A stretch of DNA of 64,000 nucleotides, from assembly GCF_025854275.1 (NCBI RefSeq), contig NZ_CP107567.1, positions 6,882,001 to 6,946,000 on the forward strand. The letters are read 5' to 3'. The DNA comes from Streptomyces peucetius (GTDB lineage: Bacteria; Actinomycetota; Actinomycetes; Streptomycetales; Streptomycetaceae). This document shows positions 16,927-26,281 of this stretch, one piece after another (the first letter of the stretch is position 1; each line of letters opens with the position of its first letter). The notes under the pieces are model-generated. The model searched no databases, had not been told where the DNA came from, and was given only the letters and a program-made list of their open reading frames with translations. The position numbers and the translations under genes are program-made.

Positions 16927-17958
16927 TCAGAGCAGCGTGAGTTGAGTCGGCTCCGGCACCACCGGCTCGGGGGCTGCGGGCTGCCGCCGCCGGTGGTCGC
17001 CGCGGTCCGCGGGGCCGATACCGAACTCGGCGGCCAGCTCGTGCACATGACGGGTGATCCGGCGCTGGTACCACTTGGGCGCGTACGCGCCCTCCGCGTA
17101 CAGCCGCTCGTACCGCGCCACCAGATGCGGATGGTGTTCGCGCAGCCAGGCCATGAACCACTCACGGGCGCCGGGGCGCAGATGCAGCACGAGCGGGGTG
17201 ACGGAGGTCGCGCCGGCGGCCGCGATCGCCCTCACCGTGGCCCTCAGCTGGTCGGGGTGGTCGCCGAGGAACGGGATGACCGGCGCCATCAGGACGCCGC
17301 AGCCGATGCCGTGCTCGGTGAGGGTGCGTACGACGTCGAGGCGGCGTTCGGGGGAGGGGGTGCCCGGTTCGACCGTGCGCCACAGTTCGCGGTCCGTGAA
17401 GCCCACCGAGACGGAGATGCCGACCTCGGTGACGCCCGCGGCCTGGACCAGCAGATCCAGGTCGTGCAGGATCAGCGTGCCCTTGGTGAGGATCGAGAAC
17501 GGATTGGCGTGGTCGCGCAGCGCCGAGATGATCCCCGGCATCAGCCGGTAGCGTCCCTCAGCCCGCTGGTAGCAGTCCACGTTGGTCCCCATGGCGATGT
17601 GCGCGCCCTGCCACTGGCGGGACGCCAGCTGGCGGCGCAGCAGTTCGGGGGCGTTGACCTTGACGACGATCTGCGAGTCGAAACCGAGGCCGGTGTCCAG
17701 GTCCAGATAGCTGTGTGTCTTGCGGGCGAAGCAGTACACGCAGGCATGGGTGCAGCCCCGGTAGGGGTTGACGGTCCATTCGAACGGCATCCGTGACGCG
17801 CCCGGCACCCGGTTCAGGATCGAACGGGCCCGGACCTCGTGGAAGGTGATGCCCCGGAACTCGGGGGTGTCGAAGGTCCGCGTCGTGACCGCGGACGTAC
17901 CGAACAGGGCGGCGTCCCCTGATGGGGCGGGGCCGTCGGCCAGATTGTCCCAGCGCAT
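16927..17958 (-). CDS. radical SAM protein, Rv2578c-type
   Basis: Iron-sulfur radical SAM enzyme of 343 residues. The cluster motif is CTHACVYCFARK (C69, C73, C76, i.e. CX3CX2C) preceded by WTVNPYRG, the signature of the Rv2578c/SplB-like subfamily. The rest follows the half-barrel pattern (ISVSVGFTDRELW, GVLMAPVIPFLGDHP). Reaction unknown; a DNA-repair role is plausible because a LexA-type box overlaps its promoter. ATG 17958 has GAGGAGG five bases upstream. Divergent from an SRPBCC gene. Confidence 0.9.
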   Translation of the reverse strand: MRWDNLADGPAPSGDAALFGTSAVTTRTFDTPEFRGITFHEVRARSILNRVPGASRMPFEWTVNPYRGCTHACVYCFARKTHSYLDLDTGLGFDSQIVVKVNAPELLRRQLASRQWQGAHIAMGTNVDCYQRAEGRYRLMPGIISALRDHANPFSILTKGTLILHDLDLLVQAAGVTEVGISVSVGFTDRELWRTVEPGTPSPERRLDVVRTLTEHGIGCGVLMAPVIPFLGDHPDQLRATVRAIAAAGATSVTPLVLHLRPGAREWFMAWLREHHPHLVARYERLYAEGAYAPKWYQRRITRHVHELAAEFGIGPADRGDHRRRQPAAPEPVVPEPTQLTLL

Positions 17959-17985
17959 GGGTGCCTCCTCGTTCGCACTGACCTC

Positions 17986-18003
17986 AGAATAGAACACCTG
18001 TTC
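17986..18003 (-). promoter_or_regulatory. LexA-type box in the radical SAM promoter
   Basis: GAACACCTGTTC (17992-18003) has the GAAC-N4-GTTC form of actinobacterial/Gram-positive SOS boxes. It directly abuts a minus-strand -10 candidate TATTCT (17991-17986), about 28 bases before the ATG at 17958. Binding would block the promoter. Confidence 0.6.
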
Positions 18004-18095
18004 CCATGATCGCCGCAAGGGCGATTTGGGGGCCCGTGCCGGAGGTGGTTGGCTAGCGGCATCCCGCTGGAGCGAGTGCTGGAGGAGCAACCAAA

Positions 18096-18539
18096 ATGGC
18101 GCAGGTCGAAGCCACCACGGAACGGATCGTCGCGGCGGACGCGGAGACGGTGTTCGATGCCGTGGCCGACTACGAGAACACCCGCGCGAAGCTCCTGACC
18201 GAGCACTTCAGCGAGTACGAGGTCCGCGAGGGCGGCGACGGCGAGGGCACGCTCGTCCACTGGAAGCTCCAGGCCACCAGCAAGCGCGTCCGGGACTGCC
18301 TGCTCGAGGTCTCGGAACCCAGGGACGGGGAACTGGTCGAGAAGGACCGGAACTCCTCCATGGTCACCACCTGGACGGTCACCCCGGCCGGCGAGGGCAA
18401 GTGCCGGGTGGTCGTGACCACCGTCTGGAACGGCGCGGGCGGTATCGGCGGCTTCTTCGAGAAGACCTTCGCCCCCAAGGGCCTCGGTCGCATCTACGAC
18501 GCCGTGCTGGCCAAGCTCGCCGCGAACGTGGAGAAGTAA
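18096..18539 (+). CDS. SRPBCC-family protein
   Basis: START-like fold protein of 147 residues: ATTERIVAADAETVFDAVADYEN at the start is the usual SRPBCC opening (helix after first strand), followed by strands such as TWTVTPAGEGKCRVVV and a C-terminal helix. Probably binds a hydrophobic ligand; enzyme activity unknown. GGAGGAG nine bases before the ATG. It stands between the divergent radical SAM gene and a highly structured spacer. Confidence 0.85.
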   Translation: MAQVEATTERIVAADAETVFDAVADYENTRAKLLTEHFSEYEVREGGDGEGTLVHWKLQATSKRVRDCLLEVSEPRDGELVEKDRNSSMVTTWTVTPAGEGKCRVVVTTVWNGAGGIGGFFEKTFAPKGLGRIYDAVLAKLAANVEK

Positions 18540-18547
18540 CCTCACCG

Positions 18548-18677
18548 GTTCGAGTGGTCTTTCCCGCCGTTCAGGAGTGCGCCCGGCGTGCTCCCGCGCG
18601 CGCCGGGTCGGCGGGGAAGCCGCTGGTGGGCGCCTCAAATGCGCCCCCTCCAGGGGCTGTTGAGGCGCCTCTCGAAC
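18548..18677. repeat. nested inverted repeats in the SRPBCC-MFS spacer
   Basis: GTTCGAG (18548-18554) pairs with CTCGAAC (18671-18677). Inside it GGCGCCTCAA (18629-18638) pairs perfectly with TTGAGGCGCC (18660-18669), and inside that GCCCC pairs with GGGGC. The block probably ends transcription of the SRPBCC gene, but there is no T-run and it could have a regulatory role for the transporter. Confidence 0.55.
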
Positions 18678-18709
18678 GCCTGGCCGGGGCGGTGCCCGAG
18701 TTGCTCCCC

Positions 18710-18728
18710 CTTCGCATGCAATGTGAAG
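18710..18728. promoter_or_regulatory. operator-like palindrome before the MFS gene
   Basis: CTTCGCAT-GCA-ATGTGAAG is an 8+3+8 inverted repeat with one mismatch, 47 bases before the transporter start. The bound regulator is unknown; no regulator gene is adjacent. Confidence 0.35.
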
Positions 18729-18775
18729 AATGACGCCGCACAGCGCGACGAGCGGTGCGTCGAGGGGAGACGGAC

Positions 18776-21187
18776 GTGGGCGGGATCACTCTGGTCAAGG
18801 ACGAGCAGGCCGCGCCGGACACCACCGGACCTGCCGACCCGCCGCCGCCCGCAGCCCCGGCGGCCACCACGCCGCTCGGCCCGCGCCGCGTGCGGCTCGT
18901 CTTCATGAGCCTGATGCTCGCGCTGCTGCTCGCCGCGCTCGAGCAGATGATCGTCGCCACCGCCCTGCCGAAGATCGTCGGTGAGCTCCAGGGCCTCGAC
19001 CGGATGCCGTGGGCGATCACCGCCTATCTGCTCACCGCCACCATCGGTCTGCCCGTCTACGGCAAACTCGGCGACCTCTACGGGCGCAAGGGCGTCTTCC
19101 AGTTCGCCATCGTCGTCTTCGTCGTCGGCTCCGCGCTCGCCGGCTGGTCACGCACGATGAACGAGCTGATCGTCTTCCGTGCCGTCCAGGGTGCCGGCGC
19201 CGGCGGGCTCATGATCGGCGTACAGGCGATCATCGCCGACATCGTCCCGTCCCGTGAACGCGGCCGCTTCATGGGCCTGATCGGCGCCGCCTTCGGGCTC
19301 GCCTCCGTCGCCGGCCCGCTGCTCGGCGGCTTCTTCACCGATCACGTCTCCTGGCGTTGGTGCTTCTACTTCAACGTCCCCTTCGGCCTGATCACCCTGC
19401 TCGTGGTCAGTGTGGTGCTGAAGCTCCCGCGCCCCCGGGCCAGGGCCCGGCTCGACGTCCTGGGTGCGCTGCTCCTCGCCGCCGCCTCCACCTGCCTGGT
19501 GCTGCTGACCAGTTGGGGCGGCACCGAGTACGCCTGGGGCTCACGCGTGATCACCGGCCTCGGCGCGGGAGCGGCGGCAACGACCGTGCTCTTCCTGGTC
19601 GTCGAGCGCCTCGCGCCCGAACCGATCATTCCGCTCCGGCTGTTCCGCGACTCCGTGTTCAACATCACCTCGCTCGTCGGCGCGGTGATCGGCGTCGCCC
19701 TCTTCGGCGCCGCCAGCTATCTGCCCACCTTCCTCCAGATGGTCGGCGGGGCCAGCGCCACCGAGTCGGGCCTGCTGATGCTCCCCATGATGGGCGGGCT
19801 CGTCGTCGCCTCGATCGTCTCCGGTCAGCTGATCAGCCGCACCGGCCGCTACAAGGTCTATCCGGTACTCGGCAGTGCCGTCGCCGCCGTCGGCATGTGG
19901 CTCCTGTCCCGCCTGGAGGCGGACACCCCGCGGCTGGACTACAGCATCTGGCAGGCGGTGCTCGGCGTGGGCATCGGGCTGGTGATGCCGGTGCTGATCC
20001 TCGCCGTGCAGAACGCGGTGCCGCCCGCCGACCTCGGCACGGCCACCAGCGCCAACAACTACTTCCGGCAGATCGGCGGCAGCGTCGGCGCCGCGGTCTT
20101 CGGCACCCTCTTCGCCGACCGGCTCGCCGACGGGCTCGCCGACCGCCTCCCCGCCGGGGCCGGTCTGCCCGATCCGTCCTCCATCACCCCGCAGACGGTG
20201 CATGCCATGCCGCCCGCTCTGCGCGACGGATACATCCAGGCGTACGCGGACGCGATGCCCCGGATCTTCCTCTACCTCGTGCCGGTGCTCGTACTCGGCC
20301 TGTTCATCGCCTTCTTCCTCAAGGAGAAACCGCTGGTGTCCCACAACGCCTTCGCCGAGTCCACCGCCGTCCCGCACGCCCGGACCGCCCCGGCCGCCCC
20401 CTCCCGGCAGGCGGCCGCGCCGCACCCCGCCGGTGTCCCCGTCTGCGGCACCGTCCAGCACCACGACGGCAGCAGCGTCCCGCGCGCCGCCCTCACCCTC
20501 ATCGACGTACAGGGCGTCCAGATCGGCCGGGGCGGGAGCGGTGAGGACGGCCGGTACGCCCTGAGCGTCCCCGGCCCCGGGGCCTATGTGCTGATCGCGG
20601 CGGCCGGGGGCCACCAGCCGCAGGCCGTCACCGTCACCGTCGGCGAACGGCCCGTCGATCTCGACGTCGTCCTCGGCGGGGCGGGTCGTCTCGCCGGTGT
20701 CGTCCTCACAGCCGACAAAAGCCCCGTACGGGACGCGGCCGTCACCCTCACCGATGTGCGCGGCGAGGTCGTGGCCACCACCCGCAGCGGACGGGAGGGC
20801 GGCTATGTGATGACGGAACTGGTGGCGGGGGAGTACACCCTGGCCGCGAGCGCCCCCGCTTTCCGGCCGTCCGCCCACCCCGTGAGCGTGCAGCCGTCCC
20901 GGGAGACCCGGCAGGACATCGAGCTGGCCGGCGGGGCGGTGCTGCGCGGCACCGTGCGCGCCGGGGACGGCCGGCCGGTCGACGATGCGCGCGTCACGCT
21001 GCTGGACGCGGCGGGCAATGTCGTCGACACGCTCACCACCGGGCCCGACGGCACATTCCGCTTCGTGGACCTGTCGTCGGGGGAGTACACGGTCATCGCC
21101 TCGGGGTACCCGCCGGTCGCGACCGTGCTCCAGGTAGCCGGCGGGGGACGGACCGAGCGCGACCTGCAGCTCGGGCACGCCGACTGA
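18776..21187 (+). CDS. MFS transporter (DHA2 type) with C-terminal carboxypeptidase-regulatory-like repeats
   Basis: Membrane exporter of 803 residues. Residues 40-520 form a 14-span drug:proton antiporter of the DHA2 type: motif [17 protein letters not shown] in span 1, [13 protein letters not shown] between spans 2 and 3, and [18 protein letters not shown] (motif C). From about residue 550 three repeats of about 80 residues follow, each with a PxxxAxVTLxD, DGxYxLxxLxxGxYTL pattern of the carboxypeptidase regulatory-like beta-sandwich ([30 protein letters not shown]). GTG 18776 has GGGGAGA upstream. The tail is not needed for export and may bind substrate or cell wall. Confidence 0.9.
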   Translation: MGGITLVKDEQAAPDTTGPADPPPPAAPAATTPLGPRRVRLVFMSLMLALLLAALEQMIVATALPKIVGELQGLDRMPWAITAYLLTATIGLPVYGKLGDLYGRKGVFQFAIVVFVVGSALAGWSRTMNELIVFRAVQGAGAGGLMIGVQAIIADIVPSRERGRFMGLIGAAFGLASVAGPLLGGFFTDHVSWRWCFYFNVPFGLITLLVVSVVLKLPRPRARARLDVLGALLLAAASTCLVLLTSWGGTEYAWGSRVITGLGAGAAATTVLFLVVERLAPEPIIPLRLFRDSVFNITSLVGAVIGVALFGAASYLPTFLQMVGGASATESGLLMLPMMGGLVVASIVSGQLISRTGRYKVYPVLGSAVAAVGMWLLSRLEADTPRLDYSIWQAVLGVGIGLVMPVLILAVQNAVPPADLGTATSANNYFRQIGGSVGAAVFGTLFADRLADGLADRLPAGAGLPDPSSITPQTVHAMPPALRDGYIQAYADAMPRIFLYLVPVLVLGLFIAFFLKEKPLVSHNAFAESTAVPHARTAPAAPSRQAAAPHPAGVPVCGTVQHHDGSSVPRAALTLIDVQGVQIGRGGSGEDGRYALSVPGPGAYVLIAAAGGHQPQAVTVTVGERPVDLDVVLGGAGRLAGVVLTADKSPVRDAAVTLTDVRGEVVATTRSGREGGYVMTELVAGEYTLAASAPAFRPSAHPVSVQPSRETRQDIELAGGAVLRGTVRAGDGRPVDDARVTLLDAAGNVVDTLTTGPDGTFRFVDLSSGEYTVIASGYPPVATVLQVAGGGRTERDLQLGHAD

Positions 21188-21374
21188 GGGGATGCGCCGC
21201 GGCTGCGGGCGCGCGGCAGGCAGCGGTGTCCTCCCGCGCGCCGGTGCATTGACCTTTTGTCAGTTTCGCTCCGGCGCACTACCTCTTCCGTGATTGCCCG
21301 GCGCGCGGGGCCGGACTGCCCGTACCGTGGTCACAGGCCGCAGATCCCGGCGGCGGGGAAGGAGCGCTCCGCCC

Positions 21375-23774
21375 ATGGACAGTGCTGTTCCGCCGGCGTC
21401 GCAGCAGCAGCAAGCCGCGGCCGGCCGGATTCCGCTTGCCGTGGTCGTCGTGGACGGCGACGGCCTCGTCTCGCACTGGTCCACCGGCGCCCGCCGGCTC
21501 TTCGGCCCGGGCAGGGCGGAAGCCGTCGGACGCTCCGCCGTCGAGCTGCTCCCCGTCTCGGGCGCCCTGGCCGTGGAAGAGGACGACGGCCTCTGCGACG
21601 GCTACAGCGGAGCCGGTCACGGCCTGGAGGCGTGCCTGGGCGGGCTCACCGCCTACCCGACGGCCGGCCGCGCCCGCATCTCCGAGCCGGGGCAGGAACG
21701 CGTCGACGTGCTGTGGTGGGCGTACCCCATGGTCGGTCCCGGCGAGGAGCGGCTGCTCGTGCTGGCGGCGGACGCGGGGCGGTTCGGCGCCGACGACGAG
21801 AGCGTCGAGCGGATCGCTCCGGGCTTCGCCCTGCACACCGAGTTCCCCGGCGCCGACGAACTGGCCCGCCGGCTCCCCGAGATCCTGCCGAGCATGAGCG
21901 TCCGGGAGTCGACACGGATCGTCGCCCAGGTGCTCGAACTGGGGTATCCCGTACTGGAGTTCAGCCACCACGACCGGGTGCCCGTCACCCCCGACTGGGG
22001 TGTGCCGCGGCGGGCCGGGCGCCGGGCGCGTCAGCAGGGGGCCCGGCAGGCAGCCGCGGCCGGACATCCGGTCGACGCCGCCGACCTCGCACAGGATCTC
22101 GAGTACGCGGCGGTGCGCGAGCGCCTGGAGTTCCTCAACGAGGTCAGCGGAGCCATCGGCTCCTCGCTCGACCTCGCCCGCACGATCCGGGAGGTCAGCT
22201 CCGCCGTCGTGCCGCGGTTCAGTGACATCGCCTGCACCTATCTGCGGGAGGAGGTCGTCGCCGGCGAGGGGTTCTCCGACGGCGACCCCGACGCGACCAC
22301 GATGTGGCACCGCGTCGCGTTCGAGCACGTCGACGAGCCGGGCCGCTGGGACGACGTCGTGCCGGTCGGCGAGTCCATGCCGTTCCCCGCCCACACGCCC
22401 TTCTTCCAGTGCATGATCACCGGCGAGCCGGTCCTGGTGCCCCGGATCACGGAGGAGATGGGCAACGCCATGGCCGAGCAGTTCGACAAGCGCGACATGC
22501 GCCCGATGATCAACGGCCGCTCCATGCTGATCGCACCGCTCAAGGCGCGCAACGTCGTCCTCGGCTGCATGATCCTGCTCCGCCACCCCGGGCGGCCCCT
22601 CTTCAACGACATGGACCGGGTCACCGGTGCGGAGCTGGCGGCGCGTGCCGGACTCGTGATCGACAACGCCCGGATGTACACGTACCAGGAGAACGTCGCC
22701 GAGACCCTCCAGGACTCGATGCTGCCGCAGGTCACCCCGCGGATGGCAGGCTGCGACACCGCGACCCGCTATCTGCCGGGCACCTTCCTCGGCAGGGTCG
22801 GCGGCGACTGGTTCGACTCCGTCAAACTGCCCGGCTCACGCACCGCGCTCGTCGTCGGTGACGTCATGGGCCACGGCCTCAACTCGGCTGCCATGATGGG
22901 GCAGCTGCGCACCGCCGTGCAGACGATGGCGGCGCTCGACCTGCCGCCCGCGCAGCTCCTGCGCAACCTCGACGACTTGGCCCAGCGCCTTGGCGAGCAC
23001 TACCTCGCCACGTGTCTGTACGCGGTCTACGACCCGGTCGCCGGCGAACTCCACCTCGCGAACGCGGGCCATGTGCCGCCCGTCCTCGTCCGTGCCGCCG
23101 ACGGGCGCAGCGACCTGCTGGACCTGCCCACCGGGGCGCCGATCGGCGTCGGCGGCGTGCCCTTCGAGAGTGTCCGGGTACCGGTGTCGCCGGGCGACCG
23201 GCTCGTCATGTGCACCGACGGGCTGGTCGAGATGCGCGGCGAGGACATCGGCGTCGGCCTGGTCACGCTCTGCGAGTCCGCCGCGCACCCGGCCGCCTCC
23301 ATGGACGACGCCTGCGACACCATCATCCGGGCGCTGGGCACCCGCGGCGGCCGCAAGGACGACGTGGCGCTGCTCATGGCCCGGCTCAACGGCATCGACC
23401 CCGGGTCGGTCGCCACGTGGGAGTTGTCCCTCGAACCGCGGGAGGCCGCGAGGGCACGCCGGCTGGTGCGGGAACAGCTCGCCGCCTGGGGACTGGACGC
23501 GCTGACGGAGACCGCGGAGCTACTGGCCGGCGAAGTCGTGGCCAACGCCGTACGGCACTCGGGCGGCCGCCGGGCCGAACTGCGGCTCGTGCGCGCGGAG
23601 TCGCTGCTCTGCGAGGTGGCGGACGACGACCACACGCTGCCGACCCTGCTGGACGCACGCCCGGACGCCGAACGGGGGCGGGGGCTCCGGGTGGTGAGCA
23701 GTCTCTCCAGGGAGTGGGGCACCAGCCGCACGGCGGACGGCAAGACGGTCTGGTTCGAACTCTCCCTGCCGTAG
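21375..23774 (+). CDS. multidomain SpoIIE-type protein phosphatase with GAF and anti-sigma kinase domains
   Basis: Cytoplasmic signalling protein of 799 residues. An N-terminal PAS-like region (VVVVDGDGLVSHWSTGARRL) is followed by a GAF domain (about 245-430), a PP2C/SpoIIE phosphatase (about 440-660: VGGDWFDSV, GDVMGHGLNSA, ANAGHVPPVLV, CTDGLVEMR, GGRKDDVALL) and a GHKL ATPase domain (about 680-795: EVVANAVRHSGG, RGRGLRVVSSL). Phosphatase plus anti-sigma-kinase modules in one chain would set the phosphorylation state of an anti-anti-sigma factor. Such proteins abound in streptomycetes and their partners are usually encoded elsewhere. ATG 21375 has GGAAGGAG upstream. Confidence 0.93.
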   Translation: MDSAVPPASQQQQAAAGRIPLAVVVVDGDGLVSHWSTGARRLFGPGRAEAVGRSAVELLPVSGALAVEEDDGLCDGYSGAGHGLEACLGGLTAYPTAGRARISEPGQERVDVLWWAYPMVGPGEERLLVLAADAGRFGADDESVERIAPGFALHTEFPGADELARRLPEILPSMSVRESTRIVAQVLELGYPVLEFSHHDRVPVTPDWGVPRRAGRRARQQGARQAAAAGHPVDAADLAQDLEYAAVRERLEFLNEVSGAIGSSLDLARTIREVSSAVVPRFSDIACTYLREEVVAGEGFSDGDPDATTMWHRVAFEHVDEPGRWDDVVPVGESMPFPAHTPFFQCMITGEPVLVPRITEEMGNAMAEQFDKRDMRPMINGRSMLIAPLKARNVVLGCMILLRHPGRPLFNDMDRVTGAELAARAGLVIDNARMYTYQENVAETLQDSMLPQVTPRMAGCDTATRYLPGTFLGRVGGDWFDSVKLPGSRTALVVGDVMGHGLNSAAMMGQLRTAVQTMAALDLPPAQLLRNLDDLAQRLGEHYLATCLYAVYDPVAGELHLANAGHVPPVLVRAADGRSDLLDLPTGAPIGVGGVPFESVRVPVSPGDRLVMCTDGLVEMRGEDIGVGLVTLCESAAHPAASMDDACDTIIRALGTRGGRKDDVALLMARLNGIDPGSVATWELSLEPREAARARRLVREQLAAWGLDALTETAELLAGEVVANAVRHSGGRRAELRLVRAESLLCEVADDDHTLPTLLDARPDAERGRGLRVVSSLSREWGTSRTADGKTVWFELSLP

Positions 23775-23807
23775 GGCGGATCGGAGCGCCGACTAGGGTT
23801 GCTGCCC

Positions 23808-24746
23808 ATGGGGCAAGGACAGCAGCAGTATCCGGACGGCGGGCTGCAACCACGACAACCGCAACAACCACAGCAGTCACATCAGGGACACCACGCGCAG
23901 AACGGTCCCTACGGCCCCCCGGCGGGCTCGCGGCACCAACCGTGGAACATGCCCACCCAGGCCGTGGCCGTCCCCGCCGCCGACCGCCGTCGCCGCACCA
24001 CCATGACCGTGGTCCTGGGCTTACTGCTGGTGGCCGCACTGTTCGCCGCAGGCGCGGTGGGCGGGCTGAAGGCCGTCGGCGGCGAGGACGGCGGCCATGC
24101 GTCGCCGGTCTCTTCGGCCCCGCCGACCGGCCAGGCCCGTGCGGGCGCCGGCGAGCAGCCGACCGTGCCCGGCTGGCGGACCGTGACGAACCCGAGGACC
24201 GGCGTCGTCTTCGACGTACCGCCCGAGTGGGGACGCAAGCCGGCGTCCTGGGCGAGCTATGTCGTGGAGGACGGCGACCCGGAGGAGAAGCCCCTCGTCG
24301 GCTTCTCCGCCCCGGCCGTCCTCAAGGAGAAGTGGTGCGTGTCCGACGTGGACGTCGACGGCTCGTCGGACGAGACCTGGCTCGCCGCCGCGGGCTCACG
24401 TACCGAACGCGGCGCGCGGACACCGCAGGAAGCGGCCCGCGACAACGCCTCCCTGTGGGTGTACGGCGGCTACGCCCAGCCGGATCGGGCCAAGGTGACC
24501 GAAGGCGCGGCCGAGCCGTACACCACCGCGTCGGGCATCCGGGGCAGTGTGGCCACCGCCTCCTCCGCGGGCGTGGAGCCCGAGGGCAAGTGCGACACCG
24601 ACGGCACGGCGACCACCTTCGCGTTCAAGAACGACAAGGGCGACATCGTCTCCTGGACGTTCACCGGGGCCAAGGGGGTGGACGAGGAGGTACCGGACGC
24701 GACGGTGCGCAAGATCCTGAGCACCGTACGCCTGGCCGGCGGCTGA
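23808..24746 (+). CDS. membrane-anchored protein of unknown function, contains a TTA codon
   Basis: Protein of 312 residues. The first 60 residues are Gln/Pro/His-rich, then basic residues (DRRRRTT) lead into one membrane span (about 66-84) and an extracytoplasmic domain of about 220 residues that begins GWRTVTNPRTGVVFDVPPEW. This resembles a streptomycete family I remember as DUF8017; function unknown. The Leu at residue 72 is encoded by TTA (24021-24023), the codon read only by the bldA tRNA in Streptomyces. ATG 23808 lies 33 bases after the phosphatase gene, so co-transcription is likely. Confidence 0.85.
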   Translation: MGQGQQQYPDGGLQPRQPQQPQQSHQGHHAQNGPYGPPAGSRHQPWNMPTQAVAVPAADRRRRTTMTVVLGLLLVAALFAAGAVGGLKAVGGEDGGHASPVSSAPPTGQARAGAGEQPTVPGWRTVTNPRTGVVFDVPPEWGRKPASWASYVVEDGDPEEKPLVGFSAPAVLKEKWCVSDVDVDGSSDETWLAAAGSRTERGARTPQEAARDNASLWVYGGYAQPDRAKVTEGAAEPYTTASGIRGSVATASSAGVEPEGKCDTDGTATTFAFKNDKGDIVSWTFTGAKGVDEEVPDATVRKILSTVRLAGG

Positions 24747-24822
24747 CCGTGGCCCGCGTGCGGACGGGGGCCTTCTTCCGATAGGGTCCGCGCGCGACAA
24801 GGCCGTCCGAAGGAACACCGTA

Positions 24823-25323
24823 ATGACCAGCAAATCCGCGCCGTTCGACGAACTGGACCGAAAGATCGTCGCCGCGCTGGTGGCGAACGCGCGGACGAGT
24901 TTCTCGGAGATCGGTACGGCCATCGGGCTCTCGGCCACCGCGGTCAAACGCCGCGTCGACCGGATGCGCGAGAACGACATCATCACCGGCTTCACCACGA
25001 CGGTGCGCCCGGCCGCGCTGGGCTGGGCGACCGAGGCGTACGTGGAGGTGTACTGCGACAGCGCCGCCCCGCCCCGGCGCCTCGCCGAAGTCGTCCGCAA
25101 CCACCCCGAGATCACCGCCGCGATGACGGTCACCGGCGGCGCCGACGCGCTGCTGCACGTACGGGCGACGGACGTCGAGCACTTCGAGGAGGTGCTCGAG
25201 CGCATCAGGGCCGAACCGTTCATCCGCAAGACGATCAGCTACATGGTCCTCTCCCACCTGCTGACCGGCAGCCCGGAGGCCGGCGCCGGCCGCGCCGCGA
25301 CATCGGGCGACACCGCCGGCTGA
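24823..25323 (+). CDS. Lrp/AsnC-family transcriptional regulator
   Basis: Regulator of 166 residues: winged-helix domain first (FDELDRKIVAALVANARTSF, then SEIGTAIGLSATAVKRRVDRM), followed by the RAM ligand-binding domain (AYVEVYCD, AAMTVTGGADALLHVRATD). It sits upstream of ddaH-rocD, and Lrp-type genes are often found with arginine/ornithine catabolic genes, so it may sense arginine or ornithine. The C-terminal tail after residue 148 is Gly/Ala-rich. A GAAGGAA ribosome site precedes ATG 24823. Confidence 0.92.
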   Translation: MTSKSAPFDELDRKIVAALVANARTSFSEIGTAIGLSATAVKRRVDRMRENDIITGFTTTVRPAALGWATEAYVEVYCDSAAPPRRLAEVVRNHPEITAAMTVTGGADALLHVRATDVEHFEEVLERIRAEPFIRKTISYMVLSHLLTGSPEAGAGRAATSGDTAG

Positions 25324-25525
25324 CGACGTCGGCCGGGCCGGCCCCGGCACGCGTGTTCCCGCGCGCCGAGCGGTGCGCGGCGGCGGTCAGCCGGAAGACG
25401 GCACACGCCCAACTCGATGCCACGCATGCGCAGTTGACGAGGCATCGTGCCTCCTTTCCAGGGCGGGGACGGCATCGGGGCCGGGCCTGGAGGGCGTGCT
25501 CGGCGCCCCGCGTACCCTTCCCGGC

Positions 25526-26176
25526 ATGTCACCGAACGCCGCAGCAGAACGCGCGCCCGTCACCGCCGACGACCTCGACCTGGCGGTCCGCCTCGCCGTC
25601 ACCGCCCTGCGCGAGGCGCCCCCCGCGGCCTGGGACGGCGCGGCCGGCGCCCTGGAGTGGACCTGCTGGGAGACGGCCGAACACCTCGCGGACGACCTCT
25701 TCGCCTACGCCGTTCAGCTCGGCCCCCGCACCCCGCCGCTCGACCGCGAGGTGCCCTTCGTCTACGAGAGCCGCCGGCCGGGCGGCCCCGCGAACTCCGT
25801 CCACGCCAACCGCGCCGCCGGCCCCGACGGCCTGCTCGAGGTGCTGGAGGCGAGCGGTGCGCTGCTGGTCGCCATGGTGCGCACGGCCTCGCCGGACGTC
25901 CGCTCGCACCATGTCTTCGGGGCGTCGGACCCGGAGGGCTTCGCGGCGATGGGCATCGTGGAGACGCTGGTGCACACCCATGACATCGCCGAGGGCCTCG
26001 GACTGTCCTGGGAGCCGCCCGCCGGCATCTGCTCGCGGGTGCTGGCCCGCCTGTTCCGGGACACACCCGACGGCGCCGCGCCCTGGCCCGCGCTGCTGTG
26101 GTCCACCGGCCGGGCCGACCTCCCCGGCCGGCCCCGCCCCGGCACCTGGCGGTGGTACGGAGCCCCGCTCGCGTAG
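25526..26176 (+). CDS. DinB/maleylpyruvate-isomerase-like protein
   Basis: Protein of 216 residues with the four-helix DinB/MDMPI-type pattern: TCWETAEHLADDLFAYA contains the first conserved His, and ETLVHTHDIAEGLGL the HTHD pair that binds metal in this superfamily. Members include mycothiol-dependent isomerases and transferases; specific activity unknown. ATG 25526 is the first sensible start; no strong ribosome site. It lies between the Lrp gene and ddaH on the same strand but about 200 bases from each. Confidence 0.8.
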   Translation: MSPNAAAERAPVTADDLDLAVRLAVTALREAPPAAWDGAAGALEWTCWETAEHLADDLFAYAVQLGPRTPPLDREVPFVYESRRPGGPANSVHANRAAGPDGLLEVLEASGALLVAMVRTASPDVRSHHVFGASDPEGFAAMGIVETLVHTHDIAEGLGLSWEPPAGICSRVLARLFRDTPDGAAPWPALLWSTGRADLPGRPRPGTWRWYGAPLA

Positions 26177-26281
26177 CCCGAACGAGTGGTGTGCGGCGCG
26201 GGGCGACGCGAAACGCCGCCGAAGGGCCTAGGACGCAGCATTCCTGCGCGCACACGCAGCGCTTGTTCCTTGTCGCCGGAA

